This document shows positions 12,885 to 18,880 of a stretch of 18,880 nucleotides of DNA, piece by piece. This stretch comes from an uncultured Oscillospiraceae bacterium. GTDB taxonomy: Bacteria > Bacillota > Clostridia > Oscillospirales > Acutalibacteraceae. The DNA lies in assembly GCA_900542575.1 (NCBI GenBank), contig UQOE01000034.1, positions 1 through 18,880 of the forward strand, given 5' to 3'. The translations under genes were made by a program, and so were the position numbers. Below the pieces are notes generated by a model. That model saw only the letters and a list, made by a program, of their open reading frames with translations. It was not told where the DNA came from and did not search any database. Positions within the stretch are counted from its first letter, which is position 1; each line of letters begins with the position of its first letter.

Positions 12885-13895
12885 ATGGATTATCAGCACA
12901 TCTCGTGCCAAATCTGCCAGAAGGATTTCCAGGAGGGCGACGACATCGTAGTCTGCCCGGAGTGCGGAACGCCGGTACACCGGGCCTGCTGGCAGCAGCT
13001 GGGGCACTGTGTCAACGAGTACCGCCACGGCACCGGCTGGTCCTGGGAGCCGCCGAAGACGGCGGAAGAGGAGGAACAGGCGGAAGCACAGCAGGACGCC
13101 TCGGCGGAATCGGAGACCGGCGGAGACCAGGGCGACGATGTCCAGCAGGACCCCAACATGTTTATCGGTCCCGAGCAGACGGGCCCCTATGGCGGGTACC
13201 CCTATGCGTCTATGGACGGAACCGGCGGAGTCCGGCAGGGGTATCACCGCATCGGCGGCGACGAGACGCTTGGAAAATATAAAGTCAAAGAATATGCGTC
13301 TGTCATCCAGAACGGCTCCGAGCGCTTTATTCCAAAATTCTTCCGCATGGAGCGGACGCACTCCGTCAATTCCTGGAACTGGGCCGCGTTCTTTTTCCCG
13401 GCCTTCTGGTTCGCCTATCGGAAGATGTTCGGCTATGCTCTTCTCGCCTTAATTCTGACGATTATTATCCCGCTGAGCTGCATGAACTCCGTCTACAAAT
13501 ACTATGAGCAGACCATGACGGTTATGCAGCAATCCGCTTCCGCCCAACAGCAGAGCGGAGATGACAGCACGGAGGAGCAGCAGGCGGTCAGCGACCTGCC
13601 AGACCAGCCGACCTCGCTGCAGGTCAATCAGTATGTATTTTTCGCGGTGCAGATTCTCGCCGGCATCTTCGGCAATTATCTCTATAAGCGAAAAGTTGAA
13701 AAGATTTTGCTGCGGACGGCGAATCTGAATGAGGAGGAGCGGGAGAAAACGCGCCATCAGAAGGGCGGCACCAGTACACTGGCGGTCATCCTGGTCTTCC
13801 TTGTTATGTACGCCCTGACTGAGGGGGCATTGCAGCTCGCCGCCAACCACAACACTGACTTAGCAACCGCATTGGGGAGGTTATTTCATTCATGA
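12885..13895 (+). CDS. prokaryotic RING-finger (family 1) plus DUF2628 membrane protein
   Basis: A 336-residue protein of unknown function. The N-terminus is a treble-clef RING-like zinc domain (about 1-50) with candidate ligands Cys8, Cys11, Cys24, Cys27, His32, Cys35, Cys42 and His48; CxxC...GDDIVVCPECGTPxHRACW is the pattern I recall for Prok-RING_1. An acidic, Gln/Glu-rich linker (about 55-110) follows, then a DUF2628-like membrane part starting with NSWNWAAFFFPAFWFAYRKM and continuing as a hydrophobic span, with further spans near VFFAVQILAGIFGNYLY and LAVILVFLVMYALTEGAL. The start is ATG at 12885, with GGAAG at 12872-12876, in preference to GTG three codons earlier. Its stop overlaps the glmU start (ATGA), so the two are translationally coupled, which hints at a role in envelope metabolism. 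No catalytic function should be assumed from the RING-like fold. Confidence 0.8.
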   Translation: MDYQHISCQICQKDFQEGDDIVVCPECGTPVHRACWQQLGHCVNEYRHGTGWSWEPPKTAEEEEQAEAQQDASAESETGGDQGDDVQQDPNMFIGPEQTGPYGGYPYASMDGTGGVRQGYHRIGGDETLGKYKVKEYASVIQNGSERFIPKFFRMERTHSVNSWNWAAFFFPAFWFAYRKMFGYALLALILTIIIPLSCMNSVYKYYEQTMTVMQQSASAQQQSGDDSTEEQQAVSDLPDQPTSLQVNQYVFFAVQILAGIFGNYLYKRKVEKILLRTANLNEEEREKTRHQKGGTSTLAVILVFLVMYALTEGALQLAANHNTDLATALGRLFHS

Positions 13896-15277
13896 ACAAC
13901 GCATGTGCAGTTATTCTCGCCGCCGGCGAGGGCAAGCGAATGAAAGCAGATATGCCGAAGGCCATGACCGAGGTCCTGTTCCAGCCCATGATTGACTGGG
14001 TGCTGGATGCACTTCGGGACAGCGGCATTGAGGACCGGGTGCTTATCGTCGGGCACTACGGTGAACAGCTGGAATCCCACGTCGGCGGAACCTGTTCCAT
14101 CGCGTGGCAGAAGGAGCGCCTTGGCACAGGACACGCTGCCATGCAGGCAGTCCCGGCTTTAAAGAAGACCGACGCGGAGGACGTTCTCGTATTAAACGGC
14201 GACGCCCCGTTCATTGACTCCGCCACCATCCTCGGCTCCCTGGAGGAACACCGGAAGAGCGGCAATGCCGTGACGGTTGTCTCTGCGGAAATACCGGACC
14301 CCACCGGCTACGGCCGTATCCTGAAGAACGACGCCGGCGAACTGCTTCGCATTGTCGAGCAGAAAGATGCCACCGCAGAGGAAAAAGCGGTGCACGAGGT
14401 AAACTCCGGCGTGCTCTGGTTTAAGAAGGCAGATCTGCTCCGCGCACTGGAGCAGCTGACCCCGTCTCCGGTCTCCGGCGAGTACTATCTGACGGACACC
14501 ATCGCCATCCTGAAGGGCGAGGGAAAACGGACCGGCGTGTACACCGCCGCAAACGGCAACGTTGTGCTCGGCGCCAACGACCGGGTCCAGCTTCTGCAGC
14601 TCAACGACATTGCGCGGAAACAGGTTCTGGAAGAACACCTGCGCAACGGCGTGGACATCCCCTGCATTGACGGCATCCTTATTGGCAAACACGTCTCCAT
14701 CGGACGCGGCACGCAGATTCTCCCGAACACCATTCTTAAAGGCGACACCACCGTCGGGGAGGACTGTGTTCTCGGACCGAATACCATGGTCTATGACAGC
14801 ATCATCCACGACGGCGTCCAGCTGAACAATGTCTTCTTCGAGGACTCCGAAATTGAGGACGGCGCCAACGTCGGCCCCTTCTCGCATATCCGCCCGAACA
14901 CTCATCTGGCCGAGAAAGTCCATGTGGGCAACTTCGTCGAGGTCAAAAACTCAAACATCGGAAAAGGGACCAAGGTACCGCATCTCACCTATGTCGGCGA
15001 CTCCGACGTCGGCGAAGGGTGCAACTTCGGCTGCGGCTCGCTGACGGTCAACTATGACGGAAAAATCAAGCACCGCACGACCATTGAAGACCATGCGTTT
15101 ATCGGCTGCAATACCAACCTTGTAGCACCGGTCAAAGTCGGCGCCTGGGCCTTTACGGCCGCCGGTTCCACGATTACCGAAGATGTTCCGGAAAATGCGC
15201 TCGCCATAGCACGGGCGTACCAGAAGAACATTGCCGGCTGGGTAACCCGGAAAAAGCCCTACAAAAATATGAAATAA
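13892..15277 (+). CDS. glmU: bifunctional UDP-N-acetylglucosamine pyrophosphorylase / glucosamine-1-phosphate acetyltransferase
   Basis: A 461-residue cytoplasmic enzyme that acetylates glucosamine-1-phosphate and then transfers UMP to give UDP-GlcNAc for peptidoglycan. The N-terminal uridyltransferase domain (about 1-230) has LAAGEGKRMKADMPK (9-23; Lys15 where Thr is usual), QKERLGTGHAA (73-83) and NGD (102-104). The C-terminal left-handed beta-helix (about 255-445) has hexapeptide repeats and the acetyltransferase segment with His364 in PHLTYVGD, equivalent to E. coli His363, then NYDG and GCNTNLVAPV. The ATG overlaps the stop of the RING gene by 4 nt, with GGGGAGG about 12 nt upstream, so translation is coupled. 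pth starts 12 nt after the stop; glmU near pth and mfd is the classic Firmicutes order. Confidence 0.97.
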   Translation: MNNACAVILAAGEGKRMKADMPKAMTEVLFQPMIDWVLDALRDSGIEDRVLIVGHYGEQLESHVGGTCSIAWQKERLGTGHAAMQAVPALKKTDAEDVLVLNGDAPFIDSATILGSLEEHRKSGNAVTVVSAEIPDPTGYGRILKNDAGELLRIVEQKDATAEEKAVHEVNSGVLWFKKADLLRALEQLTPSPVSGEYYLTDTIAILKGEGKRTGVYTAANGNVVLGANDRVQLLQLNDIARKQVLEEHLRNGVDIPCIDGILIGKHVSIGRGTQILPNTILKGDTTVGEDCVLGPNTMVYDSIIHDGVQLNNVFFEDSEIEDGANVGPFSHIRPNTHLAEKVHVGNFVEVKNSNIGKGTKVPHLTYVGDSDVGEGCNFGCGSLTVNYDGKIKHRTTIEDHAFIGCNTNLVAPVKVGAWAFTAAGSTITEDVPENALAIARAYQKNIAGWVTRKKPYKNMK

Positions 15278-15289
15278 GGTCGCATCTGC

Positions 15290-15895
15290 ATGTTCGAATT
15301 TCTAAAAAGAAAAGGAAGCTCTCCTATGTATATCATTGCGGGGCTCGGCAACCCCGGTTCCCAATATGCCAACACCCGCCACAACGTCGGGTTCATGGCG
15401 GTCGACCGGCTGGCGGAAAAGTATGACGTCACCATCGACCGGCATAAATTCCAGTCCCTGACCGCCCAGTGCCTCATCGACGGCCAGAAGGTTCTGCTCA
15501 TGAAGCCGCTGACCTACATGAACAACAGCGGCGAGGCCATTGCCGAGGCGGCTGCCTACTTCAAGATTCCGCCGGAGCACATCATTGTATTCTCCGATGA
15601 CATCAACCTGAAACCCGGTACCATGCGCATCCGCAGGAGCGGATCCGCCGGCGGGCACAACGGCCTCAAGAGCATCATCGAATGTGTCGGATCGGACCAG
15701 TTCCCGCGCATCCGCATCGGCATCGGCGACCGGAAGCGCTCCCAGATGTCTCTTGCCGACTTTGTTCTCTCCCATTTCTCGGAGGAGGACCGTAAAGTGC
15801 TGGAAGAACCGCTGGACAACGCGGGACGCGCTGCAGAGCTCATCCTGAAGGATGACATCACCGAAGCCATGAACCGCTACAACCGTTCCAAATAA
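15290..15895 (+). CDS. pth: peptidyl-tRNA hydrolase
   Basis: Recycles peptidyl-tRNAs dropped from ribosomes by cleaving the ester bond. With the ATG at 15290 the product is 201 residues. The Pth core starts at IIAGLGNPGSQYANTRHNVGF (15-35, catalytic His31, equivalent to E. coli His20), followed by KPLTYMNNSGEA and SAGGHNGLKS. The first 12 residues (MFEFLKRKGSSP) are an extension before the usual start. An alternative ATG at 15326 (189 residues) has AAAGGAAG about 10 nt upstream and gives the classic length. I keep the longer form because Lys-rich extensions of this kind occur in related Clostridia, from memory, but the choice is uncertain. It sits 12 nt after glmU in the same operon. Confidence 0.95.
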   Translation: MFEFLKRKGSSPMYIIAGLGNPGSQYANTRHNVGFMAVDRLAEKYDVTIDRHKFQSLTAQCLIDGQKVLLMKPLTYMNNSGEAIAEAAAYFKIPPEHIIVFSDDINLKPGTMRIRRSGSAGGHNGLKSIIECVGSDQFPRIRIGIGDRKRSQMSLADFVLSHFSEEDRKVLEEPLDNAGRAAELILKDDITEAMNRYNRSK

Positions 15896-15908
15896 GATAA
15901 CATTTTAA

Positions 15909-15931
15909 CCCCCATCACACTGTGATGGGGG
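15909..15931 (+). terminator. strong hairpin between pth and mfd lacking a U tract
   Basis: CCCCCATCAC (15909-15918) pairs perfectly with GTGATGGGGG (15922-15931), with an ACT loop. It is followed by CAATACC rather than T residues, so on the plus strand it may be a pause, processing or mRNA-protecting element with partial read-through into mfd rather than an efficient terminator. I see no promoter between it and mfd. Confidence 0.5.
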
Positions 15932-15957
15932 CAATACCATTTGAAAGAGGGAAAGTC

Positions 15958-18880
15958 ATGTCAGGATTTTCCGCCGCCATCGGGGAAAACCGCGACTACC
16001 AGTCCATTCTCGGCAACATCCGGGAAAATCAGATGCCTTTCGGAGTGCTGGGAGCCGTAAACATACACAAAGCTTATCTTATCCACAGCCTGCTCGCCGA
16101 TACGGCGCGGCGGGCTATTGTGCTGGTGCCCGACGAGGGGACGGCCGCCCGGATGGCCGCCGATCTGGAAAATTTCGGAACCCGCGCCGGTGTCCTGCCC
16201 GCAAGAGACCTCTCCTATGTCTCGGCCCAGACCCGCTCCCGCGAGTACGAGCAGCAGCGCATGGGGGCTCTCTCCGCCTGGGAACTCCATCGTCTCGACG
16301 TCCTGCTTCTTCCGGTGGAAGCGGCCATGCAGAAGACGCTTCCGCCCAATACGCTGGCGGAGCGCATCCTGTTTCTGGAGCCGGGCGGGGAAGTCGACCT
16401 GAAGAAACTGACCGCCGCATTTACGGCTGCCGGCTACACCTTTGCCGACGAGGTGGAGGGCCCCGGCCAATTTTCAGTACGCGGCGGCATTGTCGACTTC
16501 TTTCCGCCGGGACGCACCAACCCCATTCGTATGGAACTCTGGGGCGATGAAATCGATACTCTGAACGAGTTCGAGATCGAATCGCAGCGGCGGACCGAGC
16601 CGGTGGAACAGGTGGCGGTGACCCCGCCGAACGAGCTGGTTCCCGACAATCCGCAGGCCCTTGCGGAGCAGATCGAGACGCTGGCGGCCCGGGTCCGCAC
16701 GAAGAACGCCGATACGGTCCGCACCAAAATGCAGGATGACGCCGATGCCATTCGGGAGGGGCGGCCGATCTGCCTGGACAAGTATATCAATCTCATCTAT
16801 CCCATGGCGGCGACCCCTCTGAGCTACCTGAAAGAGGGAGATCTGCTGATCCTCGCGGAGAGCGGCCAGCTCAAGGAGAAGGCGGCATCGGTCACCAAAC
16901 TTGCGCATGAAGACCTGAAAGACGCCTACGAGCTCGGCGATATGGCCCGCTCCCTCGGCGAACTGACGATTTCTTGGAGCGCCCTCGTGGAGGATTTCTC
17001 TCACGCGGACACGATGTTCCTGGACAACTTTGCCCGGGGCAGCTTTGAGCTCCCGCTGAAGGATCTCTACAGCCTGACCCTCGGGACCATTCCCGCCTGG
17101 AACGGCACGGAGACGTCGCTGTTTCAGGACTGTCTGCCGTCCGATTACACCGATCAGGCGGCTGTGATCGCCGCCGGCACGGATAAGGCGGCGCAGGCGC
17201 TGGCCGGCGACTTGCAGGAGCAGGGCTACCATGCGCTCTATTACAAAGAGCTGCCGGAGCAATTCCCACGGGGTCAGCTCAGTGTGATCGGCCGGACCTT
17301 CAGCTCCGGCGTCTCGTTCCCGCAGTCGCGCCTGCTTCTGGTCAGCCACAGCGGAGTACCCCGCAGCGGGCGGCGGAAAATCCGGGCGCCCAAGTCGAAA
17401 AATGCATTCCACAGTCTCGATGAACTGCACGAGGGCGACTACATTGTCCACTCCATCCACGGCATTGGCATCTTTGACGGCATTGAGAATCTGACGGTGT
17501 CCGGCGTCACGAAGGACTTCATTAAAATCAAATACGCCAAGGGCGACACCCTGTATGTGCCGGTCACGCAGCTGGATCTCGTCTCCAAATACATCGGCCC
17601 CCGGGAGGAATCGAAGCGCGTCAAGATCAACCGGCTCGGCTCGAAGGAGTGGGAAAAATCCCGCGCCAAGGTCCGGGCGGCGGTGGCAGACATTGCGAAG
17701 GAGCTCACGGCTCTCTATGCAAAGCGGATGAACACGCCGGGCTATGCCTTCTCGCCGGATATCGACATGCAGAGCGACTTCGAGCGCCGCTTTGAGTACG
17801 ACGAGACGGAGGACCAGCTCCGCTGCATTGATGAAATTAAGAAGGACATGGAGCAGCCGCACCCCATGGACCGCCTGCTCTGCGGCGACGTCGGCTTCGG
17901 CAAGACCGAGGTGGCGCTGCGCGCGGCTTTTAAATGCGTGGCCGACGGCAAGCAGTGCGCCATCCTGGTCCCCACGACAATCCTGGCCTTCCAGCATTAC
18001 AATACCATCATGCAGCGCTTCGACGGGTTCCCGGTCAATGTCGAAATGCTGTCCCGGTTCAAGACCGCCGGCGAGCAGAAAAAGATTCTGCAGGATGTCA
18101 AACGCGGCAGCATCGACATTATTGTCGGTACCCATCGCCTGATCTCCAAAGATGTGGAATTCCGCGATCTCGGCCTGCTGATCATCGACGAGGAGCAGCG
18201 CTTTGGCGTGGCCCAGAAGGAGAAGCTGAAGCAGCGGTTCCCGAATGTGGACGTCCTGACGCTCTCTGCAACGCCGATTCCTCGGACGCTGAACATGGCC
18301 ATGACCGGTATTCGGGACATGTCCATCCTGGAAGAGGCACCGCTGGACCGCCATCCGGTTCAGACCTATGTCCTGGAGTACGATGCCGGCGTCATCACCG
18401 AGGCAATTGAGCGGGAGCTCCGCCGCGGCGGCCAGGTCTACTATATGCACAACGACGTCGAAAGTATTATGCACTGTGCGGCCAAACTGCATGAACTCGT
18501 GCCGGAGGCCCGCATCGGAATTGCCCATGGTAAGATGAGCGAGGACGAGCTGTCCGACGTCTGGCGTGCGCTGATTGACGGGGAAATCGATATCCTTGTC
18601 TGCACAACCATCATTGAGACCGGCGTCGACGTGCCCAACGCCAACACGCTGATCATTGAGAACGCGGACCGTCTCGGTCTGTCCCAGCTGCACCAGATCC
18701 GCGGCCGGATCGGCCGTTCCTCCCGCCGCGCCAGCGCCTACTTCACCTATTACGGCGGCAAGGAGCTGACCGACATTGCGGCCCGCCGCCTGAGCGCCAT
18801 CCGGGAATATACGGAATTTGGATCCGGATTCAAGATTGCCATGCGGGACCTCGAGCTCCGCGGTGCGGGCAACATCCTCG
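15958..18880 (+). CDS. mfd: transcription-repair coupling factor, 3' end outside the window
   Basis: The first 974 codons of Mfd, which displaces stalled RNA polymerase and recruits UvrA; the family is usually about 1150-1180 residues, so roughly 190 are missing at the right edge. The UvrB-like module (about 1-340) includes GQFSVRGGIVDFFPPG. The RNA-polymerase-interacting, CarD-like domain lies near 490-560 (EGDYIVHSIHGIGIF). The translocase has Walker A GDVGFGKTE (643-651), the DEEQ box DEEQRFG (744-750), TLSATPIPRTL, and QIRGRIGRSSR. The last residues present are the start of the TRG motif (MRDLELRGAGNIL). ATG at 15958 has AGAGGGAAAG just upstream. It follows pth by 62 bp with a hairpin between. 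The frame is intact throughout. Confidence 0.97.
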   Translation, partial: MSGFSAAIGENRDYQSILGNIRENQMPFGVLGAVNIHKAYLIHSLLADTARRAIVLVPDEGTAARMAADLENFGTRAGVLPARDLSYVSAQTRSREYEQQRMGALSAWELHRLDVLLLPVEAAMQKTLPPNTLAERILFLEPGGEVDLKKLTAAFTAAGYTFADEVEGPGQFSVRGGIVDFFPPGRTNPIRMELWGDEIDTLNEFEIESQRRTEPVEQVAVTPPNELVPDNPQALAEQIETLAARVRTKNADTVRTKMQDDADAIREGRPICLDKYINLIYPMAATPLSYLKEGDLLILAESGQLKEKAASVTKLAHEDLKDAYELGDMARSLGELTISWSALVEDFSHADTMFLDNFARGSFELPLKDLYSLTLGTIPAWNGTETSLFQDCLPSDYTDQAAVIAAGTDKAAQALAGDLQEQGYHALYYKELPEQFPRGQLSVIGRTFSSGVSFPQSRLLLVSHSGVPRSGRRKIRAPKSKNAFHSLDELHEGDYIVHSIHGIGIFDGIENLTVSGVTKDFIKIKYAKGDTLYVPVTQLDLVSKYIGPREESKRVKINRLGSKEWEKSRAKVRAAVADIAKELTALYAKRMNTPGYAFSPDIDMQSDFERRFEYDETEDQLRCIDEIKKDMEQPHPMDRLLCGDVGFGKTEVALRAAFKCVADGKQCAILVPTTILAFQHYNTIMQRFDGFPVNVEMLSRFKTAGEQKKILQDVKRGSIDIIVGTHRLISKDVEFRDLGLLIIDEEQRFGVAQKEKLKQRFPNVDVLTLSATPIPRTLNMAMTGIRDMSILEEAPLDRHPVQTYVLEYDAGVITEAIERELRRGGQVYYMHNDVESIMHCAAKLHELVPEARIGIAHGKMSEDELSDVWRALIDGEIDILVCTTIIETGVDVPNANTLIIENADRLGLSQLHQIRGRIGRSSRRASAYFTYYGGKELTDIAARRLSAIREYTEFGSGFKIAMRDLELRGAGNIL

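Noticed and set aside
16474..18693. 739-codon antisense frame over mfd
   Set aside because: mfd is unmistakable in the sense frame; the antisense product has no recognisable motif and no regulatory signals.
1..18880. Mobile element, prophage, CRISPR array or defence island
   Set aside because: No transposase, integrase, terminal repeats, repeat-spacer pattern or nuclease-type genes; gene content and codon style are uniform and housekeeping in character.

Overview
The window is a GC-rich stretch of ordinary chromosome with AT-rich intergenic regions. Promoters are sigma-A type, genes have strong GGAGG ribosome binding sites, and there are occasional TTG or GTG starts. Gene content (glmU-pth-mfd, rpsF-ssb-rpsR, an acyl-CoA dehydratase activase, a prokaryotic RING plus DUF2628 protein) suggests an anaerobic gut-type Clostridia, probably Oscillospirales; this placement is inference from recalled gene order and protein style. 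I see no mobile element, prophage, CRISPR array, tRNA or rRNA, and no gene-free stretch over 300 bases.

Layout. (1) 1-1238, minus strand: a CooC/MinD-like ATPase followed by the start of a 2-hydroxyacyl-CoA dehydratase activase that runs off the left edge. (2) 1239-2222: back-to-back promoters whose -35 boxes abut, two copies of a FadR-like 16-bp operator 63 bp apart, and a divergent FadR-type GntR regulator. (3) 2313-5006, minus strand: argG then argH, with a near-perfect ARG box upstream of argG and a strong terminator hairpin between the two genes. (4) 5175-10205, plus strand: rlmB and a 1387-residue membrane protein that looks like a catalytically degenerate P1B-type ATPase behind a roughly 765-residue acidic extension. 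(5) 10267-12769, minus strand: prfB, then rpsF-ssb-rpsR with its own promoter and terminator. (6) 12797-18880, plus strand: a RING/DUF2628 membrane protein translationally coupled to glmU, then pth and mfd (mfd runs off the right edge).

How the genes work together. Block 1-2 looks like a locally regulated Fe-S activation module for a radical-type 2-hydroxyacyl-CoA dehydratase or a double-cubane enzyme encoded beyond the left edge. argG and argH perform the last two steps of arginine synthesis. The remainder is housekeeping: 23S rRNA methylation, translation termination, small-subunit proteins and single-strand DNA binding, UDP-GlcNAc synthesis, peptidyl-tRNA recycling and transcription-coupled repair.

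The least explained items are the pseudo-P-type ATPase; the inverted repeat that encloses the rpsF -10 box and may also terminate prfB; the terminator-like hairpin between promoter and first gene of the RING-glmU operon; the argG-argH hairpin whose loop is complementary to the argH ribosome binding site; and the pairing of a CooC-like ATPase with a dehydratase activase. I did not find an obvious complete new defence or mobile system.
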